A DNA stretch of 64,000 bases from Streptomyces sp. NBC_01276 (GTDB lineage: Bacteria > Actinomycetota > Actinomycetes > Streptomycetales > Streptomycetaceae): contig NZ_CP108442.1 in assembly GCF_041435355.1 (NCBI RefSeq), positions 3,410,001 through 3,474,000 of the forward strand, read 5' to 3'. The notes beneath the pieces were generated by a model. It saw only the letters and a list, made by a program, of their open reading frames with translations, was not told where the DNA came from and did not search any database. The position numbers and the translations under genes are program-made. Below are positions 56,570-64,000 of the stretch, piece by piece; position 1 is the stretch's first letter; each line of letters opens with the position of its first letter.

Positions 56570-57490
56570 TCAGGAGTGGCCGAGGTCGGCGGACGGGAGG
56601 TCGGCCTCCGGGACCGAGCCGGTCCCCGCGGCGGGCCGCAGCGGGAACTCGTCCGTCGCCATCGAGTCGAGCACCGGCGGCGCCGGCCGGAGCGGCTTCG
56701 GCATGACGGCGGCCTCCGAATGGCCCCCGCACCCGTAGGAGAGGGACACCAGCCGGCCGTCGGCCGGTCCGAACTCGTTCGCGCAGATCCCGAAGGCCTG
56801 GCCCAGCGACCCGCCGATCGCGACGAGGAAGCCGCAGGAGACGCACGACGCGGGCGCCGCCTGCGCCATCGGGGTCTTCGCGCCGAAGGACTCGTCCCAG
56901 CGGTCGGCCGCGCTGTGCAGCCCGTACCGCGAGAGCACCCGTGCCCGCCGCATGCCCAGTTCCTCGGCGACGGCCGTGATGGAGCCGCGCGCGGGGACGA
57001 CCACCCGGTCGGTGACGTCGGCGTCCTCGGCCTCGACCAGTTCGGCCATCTCGGTGGAGACCACCGCGTTCGGCGGCGGGGCGTCCTCACCCGAGTAGCC
57101 CGGCTCCAGCCGCAGGTCGTCCGCGTCCGTGGGGAGCAGGTCGCCGGGGCCCATGTCCCCCGGCCGCAGCCGCTCGCTCCACGGCACCCACTCGGGTGCC
57201 TGCAGGGCGTCCTCGCCGGGCAGCAGCACCGTTTCGTTGAGGGTGACGTTCTTCGCGCGGGAGGCGCGGGTCACGGTGACGGCCCAGCGCCAGCCGCGGT
57301 AGCCCGGTTCCTTGCACTCGAAGAAGTGCGTGACGACCCGGTCGCCCTCCGCGACGGCGGAGACGTGCTCGCCCACCACGCCGGGGAAGGCGGCCTCCTC
57401 GGCCGCCGCGCGGGCGAGTTCTACCGCCTCGACGCACAGGCGGTCAGGGGTACGCGGGGTACGGCTTCGCGTCGTCGTCGCAGCACTCAC
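56570..57490 (-). CDS. DUF3027 protein
   Basis: A 306-residue protein of the actinobacterial DUF3027 family. Features: FFECKEPGYRGWRWAVTVTR (about 54-73), an acidic middle, and a Cys pair CVSCGFLVAIGG with a later CANEFGPADGRLVSLSYGCG that suggests a structural zinc or Fe-S site. It is cytoplasmic. The start is GTG 57490. Its function is unknown. The gene order DUF3027, MFS, DUF2771, mqnB, mqnD, csp matches other streptomycetes. Confidence 0.85.
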   Translation of the reverse strand: MSAATTTRSRTPRTPDRLCVEAVELARAAAEEAAFPGVVGEHVSAVAEGDRVVTHFFECKEPGYRGWRWAVTVTRASRAKNVTLNETVLLPGEDALQAPEWVPWSERLRPGDMGPGDLLPTDADDLRLEPGYSGEDAPPPNAVVSTEMAELVEAEDADVTDRVVVPARGSITAVAEELGMRRARVLSRYGLHSAADRWDESFGAKTPMAQAAPASCVSCGFLVAIGGSLGQAFGICANEFGPADGRLVSLSYGCGGHSEAAVMPKPLRPAPPVLDSMATDEFPLRPAAGTGSVPEADLPSADLGHS

Positions 57491-57823
57491 AGGTCTCGTT
57501 CTCTCCTACGCCGTCTCACGAGTGCGCCGTCCGTACTGTCGTCCACAACGACCCGTCGGTCTCGTCCGTACGTAGCGCGGGCGGAGCGGACCAGAGGGCC
57601 GCGTCGACGTCCGCGCCCGATCGGCCTCGGGCGCACCCCACTGCGATCCATTCTGCGGGATCGCGAAGAGGCGCGCGGCCAAGAGCAACCGCCGGTGGCG
57701 CGCTACGCACGCTACCTCCTCCGAAGCCTTCGGCCCACATGCGAGGTCCGATTCGCGGACATCCCGGTGGCCCGCGACGCGCCGGGGCGGCCCCGGGAGG
57801 GCCGAGTGGGGCACTATGGCCAC
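57491..57823. other. Divergent intergenic region, 333 bp
   Basis: The region separates divergent DUF3027 and MFS genes and holds no convincing ORF. On the plus strand CACTAT (57812-57817) lies six bases before the MFS GTG and suggests a leaderless start. No clear -35 was found for either side. Confidence 0.5.
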
Positions 57824-59188
57824 GTGGCACCCGTACGGTCGTCCGTCGACGGCTCGGGACCGGCCAGACGGGCCGGCCGGGCCGTCGGGCGTGCCCTGCA
57901 CCTCCCCATCACCGGTACGGCGCGCGGAATCCGGCGCGCCACGCACGCCCACGGGGCGGGTGAATCGGGCCTCGGCCGGCTGATCGAACTGCACGCCATC
58001 AATGGCGCCGGCGATGTGATGATCACCGTCGCGCTGGCTTCCACGGTGTTCTTCTCCGTTCCCACGGACGAGGCGCGCGGCCGGGTGGCCCTGTACCTGG
58101 CCATCACCATGGCCCCTTTCACCCTGCTGGCCCCCGTGATCGGGCCGCTGCTGGACCGGCTGCCGCACGGGCGGCGCGCGGCGATGGCGTGCGCGATGCT
58201 GGCGCGGGCCCTGCTGGCGGTGATGATGTCCGGCGCGGTGGCCACCGGCGGCCTGGAGCTGTACCCGGCGGCGCTGGGGGTGCTCGTCGCGTCGAAGGCG
58301 TACGGGGTCGTGCGCAGCGCCGTGGTGCCGCGGCTGCTGCCGCCGAAGTTCTCACTCGTCAAGGCGAACTCCCGGGTCACGCTCGCCGGCCTGCTCGCGA
58401 CGGGCGCCGCCGCGCCGGTGGCGGCCGGGCTGCACGCGATCGGACCGCCGTGGCCGCTGTACGGGGCCTGCGCGATCTTCGTGTGGGGGACGTTCGCGGC
58501 GTTCCAGCTGCCGCACAAGGTGGACGAGGCGAAGGGGGAGCGGCGGGCACGGCTGTCCACCCACGAGGCGCACTCGAAGCGTCCGGGGCTGCGGACGGTC
58601 AGCCGGCCGGTGCTGTGCGGGCTGCTGGCGAACGCGGCGATGCGCGCCCTGTCGGGGTTCTTGATCTTCTTCCTGGCGTTCCTGCTGCGCGAGCACCCCC
58701 TGGCGGGGCAGAGCGCGGCGGTGTCGCTCGGGATCGTCGGCGTGTCGGCGGGAGTGGGCAACGCGGCGGGGACGGCCGTGGGCGCGTGGCTGCGGGCCCG
58801 GGCCCCGGAGGCCATCATCGCGGCGGTGCTGGCGGTGACGCTCACGGTGGCGGTGCTGGCGGCGGTGCTGTTCAGCGGGCTGCTCATGGCGGTGCTCGCC
58901 GGGACGGCGGGGTTCTGCCAGGCGCTGGCGAAGCTGTCGCTGGACGCGATGATCCAGCGGGACGTGCCGGAGGCGGTGCGGACGTCGGCGTTCGCGCGGT
59001 CGGAGACGGCGCTGCAGGTGGCGTGGGTACTGGGCGGCGGGATCGGGATCGTGCTGCCGCTGAACGGGGTGCTGGGGATGGCGGTCGCCGCCACGATGGT
59101 GGCCGCGGGCACGGTCATGGCCTTCCGCGGCCTCCTGGCGACCCCGCGCCCGCACCGTCCGGGCTCCGCCCGCACCCGCGTGGCGTAG
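57824..59188 (+). CDS. MFS transporter
   Basis: A 454-residue transporter with 11-12 predicted helices after a 50-residue basic cytoplasmic head. Segments: LYLAITMAPFTLLAPVIGPL with the loop motif LDRLPHGRRAAM, then LIFFLAFLLREHPL and a GIGIVLPLNGVLGMAVAAT helix near the C-terminus. Substrate unknown. The GTG at 57824 is probably leaderless; the longer frame reaching back under DUF3027 is rejected. It stands beside DUF3027 and the mqn genes by conserved synteny. Confidence 0.85.
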   Translation: MAPVRSSVDGSGPARRAGRAVGRALHLPITGTARGIRRATHAHGAGESGLGRLIELHAINGAGDVMITVALASTVFFSVPTDEARGRVALYLAITMAPFTLLAPVIGPLLDRLPHGRRAAMACAMLARALLAVMMSGAVATGGLELYPAALGVLVASKAYGVVRSAVVPRLLPPKFSLVKANSRVTLAGLLATGAAAPVAAGLHAIGPPWPLYGACAIFVWGTFAAFQLPHKVDEAKGERRARLSTHEAHSKRPGLRTVSRPVLCGLLANAAMRALSGFLIFFLAFLLREHPLAGQSAAVSLGIVGVSAGVGNAAGTAVGAWLRARAPEAIIAAVLAVTLTVAVLAAVLFSGLLMAVLAGTAGFCQALAKLSLDAMIQRDVPEAVRTSAFARSETALQVAWVLGGGIGIVLPLNGVLGMAVAATMVAAGTVMAFRGLLATPRPHRPGSARTRVA

Positions 59189-59421
59189 CGCCCGCCGCCC
59201 GGCGGAACCCGGCCACGCCGTCGTGTGGGGCGCGGGGCCCGGGGGCCGGCCCCCCGATCCGGCGCCGCACACGAACGCGCCGGTGCGGGGGCCCGGCCAG
59301 GGCCCCGAGGGGGTCGGGGCGGCTGCGCGCGCGTGGTCCCGTACCGCCCGGCCAGGGCCGCGGCGTGGCCGAAGACCCCCCGTGCGGCGGCGCGGGCCGG
59401 TGGCCCGATAGCCTTCGGCTC

Positions 59422-59910
59422 ATGACCGCACCGCTTTTCCCGGGTAGGGCCCGCCGCAGCGTCGCGGCCCTCGGAGCCGTCTCTGCCGGCCTCCTCCTCC
59501 TGTCCGCCTGCGACAAGCCGACGCCGCTCGCGACGGTGACCGTCGGCAGCTCGTCGGTGTCCGCCGAGTCCGAGTGCCGCGGCGACGGCAAGGACCTCTC
59601 CATGGACAAGGTCCAGGAGTGCCTCACCGGCGTCAAGAACGCCAAGACCATCGAGTACGGCCGTGGCGACACGCTGCGCCTGGGCGTCGAGCCCGCCGTC
59701 GTCGAGGACGGCAAGAAGTGGCAGGCGGTCCTCGACGGGCAGCCGATCACGGAGCCGTCCGGCAACACCTACCGCAGCTTCCAGGGCGCCGACGTCTTCG
59801 CGACCGGCGGCCAGGGCGAGGCGCCGGCCTCGAAGATGCTCGGTTTCGTCCAGGTCGGCGAGGACGGCAAGCCGCTCGCCGTCTGGTCCTTCAAGCTCAA
59901 GCTGAAGTAA
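59422..59910 (+). CDS. DUF2771 lipoprotein
   Basis: A 162-residue exported lipoprotein. The N-terminus is basic (RARR) followed by a hydrophobic stretch and lipobox LLSACDK, giving a lipidated Cys at about residue 30. The mature domain (TPLATVTVGSSSVSAESECR onward) matches DUF2771. It is 12 bases upstream of mqnB and may be co-transcribed, although a role in menaquinone synthesis is not implied. Function unknown. Confidence 0.85.
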   Translation: MTAPLFPGRARRSVAALGAVSAGLLLLSACDKPTPLATVTVGSSSVSAESECRGDGKDLSMDKVQECLTGVKNAKTIEYGRGDTLRLGVEPAVVEDGKKWQAVLDGQPITEPSGNTYRSFQGADVFATGGQGEAPASKMLGFVQVGEDGKPLAVWSFKLKLK

Positions 59911-59922
59911 GCCGGGACCGCC

Positions 59923-60648
59923 GTGCGCGCGCTCGTCGTGACCGCGGTGGCCGCGGAGGCCGACTCCGTGGCCACCGGTCTGACCCCTCATCCGGACCCG
60001 GTCACCCCCGAGCCGCGCCGGCTGCGCGGCGGGTACCTCATCACCCGCCGTGACCTGCCCGGCGCCGCCGTCGACGTGCTCGTCGGCGGTGTCGGCCCGG
60101 CCGCGGCCGCGGCCGCCACGGCCACCGCGCTCGCGCTGGCCGACTACTCCCTCGTCATCTCCGCCGGCATCGGCGGCGGGTTCGTGCCCGCCGCCCCGCT
60201 CGGCTCCCTCGTGGTCGCCGACGCGATCGTCGCCGCCGACCTGGGGGCCGGCACCCCCGACGGTTTCGTCCCCGTCGACGCGCTCGGCTTCGGCCGGAGC
60301 GTGCACCTGCCGCCCGCCGAACTCGCCGCCCGGGCCGCCGAGGCCGCCGGGGCTCTGCTCGCGCCCGTGCTGACCGTGTCCACCGTCACCGGCAGCGCCT
60401 CCCGCGCCGCCGAGCTGGCGGCCCGCCACCCGATGGCCGGGGCCGAGGCCATGGAGGGGTTCGGGGTGGCGGAGGCCGCCGCCGCGTACGGGCTGCCCGT
60501 GCTGGAGGTCCGCGCCGTGTCCAACGCCGTCGGGCCGCGCGACCGGGACGCCTGGCGGATCGGGGACGCGCTGGGCGCGCTCGCCGCCGGATTCCGCGCG
60601 CTGGGCCCCGTACTCGTCTCCTGGGGAGAACGCCATGAGCACCGTTGA
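59923..60648 (+). CDS. mqnB: Futalosine hydrolase
   Basis: A 241-residue nucleoside-phosphorylase-fold enzyme that releases hypoxanthine from futalosine in the futalosine menaquinone pathway. Features: VISAGIGGGFVPAAPLGSLV (substrate loop), STVTGSASRAAELAARHP, and AMEGFGVAEAAAAYGLPVLE, which carries the conserved ME motif. GTG start. It overlaps mqnD by 14 bases, a coupled pair as in S. coelicolor. Confidence 0.93.
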   Translation: MRALVVTAVAAEADSVATGLTPHPDPVTPEPRRLRGGYLITRRDLPGAAVDVLVGGVGPAAAAAATATALALADYSLVISAGIGGGFVPAAPLGSLVVADAIVAADLGAGTPDGFVPVDALGFGRSVHLPPAELAARAAEAAGALLAPVLTVSTVTGSASRAAELAARHPMAGAEAMEGFGVAEAAAAYGLPVLEVRAVSNAVGPRDRDAWRIGDALGALAAGFRALGPVLVSWGERHEHR

Positions 60649-61486
60649 GCCGATCGCGATCGCCTACTCGCCCTGCCCGAACGACACCTTCGTCTTCGAC
60701 GCCTGGGCGCACGGCCGGGTCCCGGGCGCGCCCGCCCTCGACGTGACCTTCGCCGACATCGACATCACCAACGGCATGGCCGAGCGCGGCGAGCTGGACG
60801 TGCTGAAGGTGTCCTACGCGGTGCTCCCCTGGGTGCTGGAGGAGTACGCGCTGCTCCCCTGCGGCGGCGCCCTGGGCCGGGGCTGCGGACCGCTGGTGCT
60901 GACGCGCGAGCCGGGCCTGGACCTGGGCGGGAAGACCGTCGCGGTGCCGAGCGAGCGCTCGACGGCGTACATGCTGTTCCGGCTGTGGGCGGCGGACGTG
61001 CTGCCCGCGGGGGTCGGCGAGGTGGTCGTGCTGCCGTTCCACGAGATCATGCCGGCGGTGCGCGACGGGCGGGTGGACGCCGGGCTGGTCATCCACGAGG
61101 CCCGGTTCACCTACCAGGACTACGGGCTGCACTGCCTGGCCGACATGGGCGAGCACTGGGAGTCCACGACCGGTCTGCCGATCCCGCTCGGCGCGATCAT
61201 CGCCAAGCGCTCCCTGGGCGCCGAGACGCTGCGCGCGCTGGCCGGGTCGGCGCGGGCGTCGGTGCGGATGGCGTGGGAGGACCCGGAGGCGTCACGGCCG
61301 TACGTCCGCGCGCACGCGCAGGAGCTGGACCCGAAGGTCGCCGACCAGCACATCGGCCTGTACGTCAACGAGTTCACCGCCGACCTGGGCGAAGCCGGGT
61401 ACGCGGCGGTCCGCGGGCTGCTGACCAGGGCCGCCGCCGAGGGGCTGGTTCCGGCCATCGGGCCCGACGCGCTGCGCTTCCCGTAG
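60635..61486 (+). CDS. mqnD: 1,4-dihydroxy-6-naphthoate synthase
   Basis: A 283-residue periplasmic-binding-fold enzyme that forms 1,4-dihydroxy-6-naphthoate from the cyclic dehypoxanthine futalosine in menaquinone synthesis. Signatures: IAYSPCPNDTFVFDAWAHGR at the N-terminus, LDVLKVSYAVLPWVLEEYAL, and AGLVIHEARFTYQDYGLHCL. The ATG is inside the end of mqnB. A terminator follows 27 bases after the stop. Confidence 0.94.
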   Translation: MSTVEPIAIAYSPCPNDTFVFDAWAHGRVPGAPALDVTFADIDITNGMAERGELDVLKVSYAVLPWVLEEYALLPCGGALGRGCGPLVLTREPGLDLGGKTVAVPSERSTAYMLFRLWAADVLPAGVGEVVVLPFHEIMPAVRDGRVDAGLVIHEARFTYQDYGLHCLADMGEHWESTTGLPIPLGAIIAKRSLGAETLRALAGSARASVRMAWEDPEASRPYVRAHAQELDPKVADQHIGLYVNEFTADLGEAGYAAVRGLLTRAAAEGLVPAIGPDALRFP

Positions 61487-61512
61487 CGCAACGGCACGGC
61501 CGGCGCCGGACG

Positions 61513-61554
61513 CGCGCGTGCCCCGCGGCTCCGGGGAGCGGCGGGGCACGCGCG
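61513..61554. terminator. Bidirectional terminator between mqnD and the cold-shock gene
   Basis: A perfect 14-bp stem, CGCGCGTGCCCCGC with GCGGGGCACGCGCG, whose 14-base loop can itself pair (GCTCC/GGAGC). It lies between the convergent mqnD and cold-shock genes. Confidence 0.8.
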
Positions 61555-61566
61555 GACGCGACGGGA

Positions 61567-61950
61567 TCAGACGTCGAGCTGGTCGGCCACCGCGCGGAGC
61601 AGGCCGGCGATCTTCGTGCCGTGCACCTTGTCGGGGTAGCGACCGCGCTCCAGCATCGGGGTGATGTTCTCCAGCAGGGTCGTGAGGTCCTGCACGATCG
61701 AGGCGAGCTCGTCGGGCTTGCGGCGCTGGGCGGCCGCGACCGAGGGTGCCGGATCCAGGACCGTCACCGAAAGTGCCTGGTCACCGCGCTGTCCTGCGAC
61801 GACTCCGAACTCGACGCGCTGCCCGGGCTTGAGGGCCTCGACCCCGTCGGGAAGCACCGACGAGTGGACGAAGACATCGCCGCCGTCGTCGCGGGAGAGA
61901 AAGCCGAAGCCCTTCTCGCTGTTGAACCACTTGACCTTGCCGGTAGGCAC
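61567..61950 (-). CDS. Cold-shock-domain protein with C-terminal extension
   Basis: A 127-residue protein. The first 67 residues are a CspA-type OB fold with RNP1 EKGFGFLSR and RNP2 DVFVHSSVLP, which bind single-stranded RNA or DNA. About 60 further residues (PDELASIVQDLTTLLENITP and onward) form helices not found in the 67-residue Csp proteins. It resembles the longer streptomycete cold-shock proteins next to mqnD. GTG start, and a 5' leader with a hairpin. Confidence 0.9.
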   Translation of the reverse strand: MPTGKVKWFNSEKGFGFLSRDDGGDVFVHSSVLPDGVEALKPGQRVEFGVVAGQRGDQALSVTVLDPAPSVAAAQRRKPDELASIVQDLTTLLENITPMLERGRYPDKVHGTKIAGLLRAVADQLDV

Positions 61951-62018
61951 GTCCGTCCTCTGTCCTTGTGCTCGTCGGGTCCGGTGGGCCGGGATGAACG
62001 GCTCCGGATAGCAGTGCA

Positions 62019-62036
62019 GCGGGTCCTTCGACCCGC
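62019..62036 (-). promoter_or_regulatory. Hairpin in the cold-shock gene leader
   Basis: GCGGGTC and GACCCGC form a 7-bp stem with a four-base loop in the untranslated leader, 69 bases before the start. Cold-shock leaders often fold in a temperature-dependent way; this hairpin is a candidate. Confidence 0.4.
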
Positions 62037-62043
62037 CCCCTCC

Positions 62044-62071
62044 AGGCTAGTGGTCCGGAAACGGGTGACAA
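62044..62071 (-). promoter_or_regulatory. Promoter of the cold-shock gene
   Basis: On the minus strand TTGTCA (62066-62071) and TAGCCT (62044-62049) are 16 bases apart. The transcript would carry a leader of about 85-90 bases. Confidence 0.6.
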
Positions 62072-62114
62072 GACGTTCCCCGGTCCTTCCCGCTTCACGG
62101 CTTCGGCCAGGGAA

Positions 62115-62120
62115 CTACCC
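62115..62120 (+). promoter_or_regulatory. -10 element of leaderless membrane gene
   Basis: TACCCT at 62115-62120 lies seven bases before GTG 62128, the typical spacing of a leaderless streptomycete transcript. Confidence 0.5.
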
Positions 62121-62127
62121 TGGTGGG

Positions 62128-62382
62128 GTGACTGTTACTCCTCATCCCGACGACGCGCGGCCCGGCGACGGCCTCGTCAAGGCCGGCGGCATCGTGTTCG
62201 CCGTCGGCGCCGTGGCGACCCTCGTGACGATGGCCCCGCTGTTCCTCGGCACCGATCCGTTCCCCTCGTACGCGTGGGCCGTCTGCATGCTCATGGGCGT
62301 CGGGTTCGCCGTCTCCGCTGCGGGCGTGCTGCGTTCCGCCGCCGCGCAGCGCAAGGCGGCCCGGGCGTCCCAGGCCGCCTGA
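62128..62382 (+). CDS. Small membrane protein, 84 aa
   Basis: An 84-residue protein with two hydrophobic helices (VKAGGIVFAVGAVATLVTMA and AWAVCMLMGVGFAVSAAGVL) and a basic C-terminal tail. The start is GTG 62128, probably leaderless. It lies between the cold-shock gene and a convergent HAD gene in the order usual for streptomycetes. Function unknown. Confidence 0.8.
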   Translation: MTVTPHPDDARPGDGLVKAGGIVFAVGAVATLVTMAPLFLGTDPFPSYAWAVCMLMGVGFAVSAAGVLRSAAAQRKAARASQAA

Positions 62383-62397
62383 CGGCGCGTACGGTGC

Positions 62398-63057
62398 TCA
62401 GACCTCGCGGGTGGCGACGTACTCGGCGAGCCACTGCGGCAGCGCGGTGAGGTCGGGCAGCACCACGTCGGCGCCGGCGGCGCGCAGTTCGGCTTCGGGA
62501 CAGGGGCCCGTGGGAACCGCCACTGAGAGCGCTCCCGCGGTGCGGGCGCCGCGGACGTCGCCGACGTGGTCGCCCACGTAGATCTGGGCTCCGTGCTCGC
62601 GCAGGGCGCCCGCCTTGGCCTCGGCCCACAGCCAGCCGATGACGGCATCGGGTTCGATGCCGAGGTGTTCCAGGTGGTGGATGGCGTTCGGGGTGTTCTT
62701 GGCGGTGACGACGATCGCGCGGCCGCCGAGCGCCTGGACGGCCTTGATCGCCTCGCGGGCGCCGGGCATGGCCGGGGTCGGCTCGATGGCGTGCGAGGGG
62801 TACATCTGCCGGTACCGGTCGGTCATCTCCGGGATCTCCTCGGGGGTGAACCAGTACGCGAGTTCCTCCTCCAGCGGCGGGCCGAGGCGCGTGATCGCCT
62901 GGTCGGCGTCGATGAACCTGCCGGTGGCGGCGGAAAGGGCCTGGTAGGCGGCCTTGATGCCGGGCCGGGAGTCGATGAGCGTCATGTCGAGGTCGAACCC
63001 GACGGTCAGCTGCGCGGGGACGGTGGGCTCTGGGGGGGTGGAAGTCATGGTTCCCAT
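62398..63057 (-). CDS. HAD-family phosphatase
   Basis: A 219-residue HAD hydrolase, subfamily with a helical cap. Motif I is FDLDMTLIDS (two catalytic Asp), motif II is AIVVTAKN, a Lys lies near residue 150 (EAKAGALREHG), and motif IV is VGDHVGDVRGAR. Likely a phosphoglycolate- or nucleotide-type phosphatase; substrate not assigned. Start among ATGs at 63057 and 63048 is uncertain. Confidence 0.88.
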   Translation of the reverse strand: MGTMTSTPPEPTVPAQLTVGFDLDMTLIDSRPGIKAAYQALSAATGRFIDADQAITRLGPPLEEELAYWFTPEEIPEMTDRYRQMYPSHAIEPTPAMPGAREAIKAVQALGGRAIVVTAKNTPNAIHHLEHLGIEPDAVIGWLWAEAKAGALREHGAQIYVGDHVGDVRGARTAGALSVAVPTGPCPEAELRAAGADVVLPDLTALPQWLAEYVATREV

Positions 63058-63205
63058 TTTGCAGAGGCCCGGCAAAGTCCAGGGAACCTACATTGATTCG
63101 CTTCTTGCCGGGCGGTGAAATTTAGCGAAATGTCAGCTCGGCGCTTGGTGATTCCTCCAGGCAGTCTCCAACGGCGCGTAGGACCGTCTCGACGGCAGGG
63201 ACCAC

Positions 63206-63307
63206 CCGGACGGTCCGGAAGGCCCCGACGGGACTGCCCGGACGGTCCGGGAGGCGCGGAGGGCACTGCCCGGACGGTCCGGGGGGGGATGGCCCGGACC
63301 GATCCGG
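63206..63307. repeat. 32-bp tandem array of CCGGACGGTCCGG palindromes
   Basis: CCGGACGGTCCGG occurs at 63206, 63238 and 63270, exactly 32 bases apart, and a variant CCGGACCGATCCGG follows at 63294. Spacers share a GGGACTGC/GGCACTGC end. Each core is nearly palindromic, so it can form a hairpin or bind a dimeric protein. The array fills the gap between the HAD start and the end of the next membrane gene. Confidence 0.85.
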
Positions 63308-63341
63308 ACGGGACGGCCGGGCGCCACTGTGCGGACAGGGC

Positions 63342-64000
63342 CTAGCGGCGGCGGGAGCGCCAGGCCAGGTAGGCGGCCGTGGTGATGCCCGCCGTACGGG
63401 CCAGGGCGGGCCACAGGTCGCGGAAGGCGGCGCCCATCTGCTCGCGCGGCAGCTGCTCGCCCCAGTTGCCGGCGGCGCGGCCCCACACCCACAGCATCCC
63501 GGCCGTGAAGACGGCCGCGGGCAGCCCGAGGACGACCCACTTGCGCTCGGCGGGGCCGAGGACGCGGGAGGCGTAGGCCAGCAGCACGCCGGCTCCGAGC
63601 AGGGGCCAGTACGCGGTGATCGTCCCGGCGACGAGCAGCAGGGCCGCCAGCAGCAGGAAGACGTGCGGGCGCCGGCGGGCCGCCGCCGGGGCGGGGGCCT
63701 CCTCCGGCCCGGCCGCCGCCTTCCGCCGCTCGTTCCGCTCCCGCAGGAACCGCACGAGCCGACGGCCCGGGGAGCCCTCCGGCGCGGGGGCCGTCCCGGG
63801 GGCCGGCGGCTCCTCTTCCGCCCCCTTCTCCGGCTCCTTCTCCGGCTTCCTGAAGAGGTCCGGGATCTCGATGCCGCCCGCGAAGCCCTCCACCTGCGGC
63901 CCCGCCCCCGACGCGCCCGGGGCGAAACTCCACCAGTCGGGCTCGACGCCGTCGGCGGGGCCGAGTTCGTCGAGTCCGGCGAGGTGGGGCGGGACGTTCT
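63342..64000 (-). CDS. Membrane protein, C-terminal part (runs off window)
   Basis: The frame is open to the window edge, so the 5' end is missing. The visible part reads NVPPHLAGLDELGPADGVEP near the edge, then a Pro/Glu/Ala-rich cytoplasmic stretch, a basic segment, and three or four helices (HVFLLLAALLLVAGTITAYW, then WVVLGLPAAVFTAGMLWVWG) to a basic end. It resembles conserved streptomycete membrane proteins of unknown function. A GTG at 63893 is in frame but not the likely start. Confidence 0.75.
   Translation of the reverse strand, partial: NVPPHLAGLDELGPADGVEPDWWSFAPGASGAGPQVEGFAGGIEIPDLFRKPEKEPEKGAEEEPPAPGTAPAPEGSPGRRLVRFLRERNERRKAAAGPEEAPAPAAARRRPHVFLLLAALLLVAGTITAYWPLLGAGVLLAYASRVLGPAERKWVVLGLPAAVFTAGMLWVWGRAAGNWGEQLPREQMGAAFRDLWPALARTAGITTAAYLAWRSRRR

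Overview
The window is high-GC, densely coded actinobacterial chromosome. The following point to Streptomyces: almost exclusive G/C at third codon positions, GTG and TTG starts, leaderless genes with a -10 hexamer 6-7 bases from the start codon, a whiJ/abaA-like regulator trio, a DmdR1-type iron regulator beside a SIS gene, and the futalosine menaquinone genes. No rRNA, tRNA, CRISPR array, complete insertion sequence or prophage was seen. Most of the window looks like core chromosome. The first kilobase has more A/T and looks accessory.

Layout. 0-3.2 kb: a possible colicin-type immunity gene, an unknown gene, and two unknown proteins that may be beta-propellers. 3.2-6.5 kb: an ECF sigma factor coupled to a membrane-anchored partner, then a divergent trio of ATP-binding protein, XRE/DUF5753 regulator and DUF397 protein. 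6.6-9.4 kb: a DUF4097-DrrA-type ABC cassette behind an array of TTGCA half-sites, facing the stub of a lost gene. 9.4-16 kb: AraC/GyrI regulator, alpha/beta hydrolase, DmdR1-like regulator and SIS protein sharing a region with a DasR-like box, a beheaded serine-hydrolase remnant, a PAS protein and a PH-domain protein. 16.0-16.3 kb: a promoter, short ORF and terminator that look like an unannotated small RNA.

16.3-18.3 kb: pdxH and citrate synthase. 18.4-27.5 kb: a leftward acyl-CoA catabolic operon (TIGR03084, AtuA, carboxyltransferase, biotin carboxylase/BCCP, acyl-CoA dehydrogenase, enoyl-CoA hydratase, TetR). Its first five genes are joined by four-base overlaps or very short spacing, and a palindrome upstream may be its operator. 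27.8-35.2 kb: CocE-type hydrolase, isochorismatase-like hydrolase, GlxA regulator, EamA transporter and a large FAD/Fe-S oxidoreductase. 35.2-44.3 kb: serC, a sacsin-like ATPase, a CtpE-like P-type ATPase, DUF2530 and a purine permease. 44.3-53.9 kb: an RHH protein, a MarR-MFS pair, thpR, dimethylargininase, YbaK-like and YjbR-fusion proteins, aldo/keto reductase, SGNH hydrolase, secreted propeller and AraC regulator. 54-64 kb: flotillin, MepB, NfeD-like, DUF3027, MFS, DUF2771 lipoprotein, mqnB-mqnD, a cold-shock protein, a HAD phosphatase and the end of a membrane protein that leaves the window.

Most coding calls rest on recognisable domain motifs. Regulatory sites, hairpins and the small RNA are read by eye and are marked as inference. 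The best candidates for new biology are the small-RNA locus near 16.1 kb, the intergenic repeat lodged in frame inside the AtuA gene, and the 32-bp palindromic tandem array near 63.2 kb.
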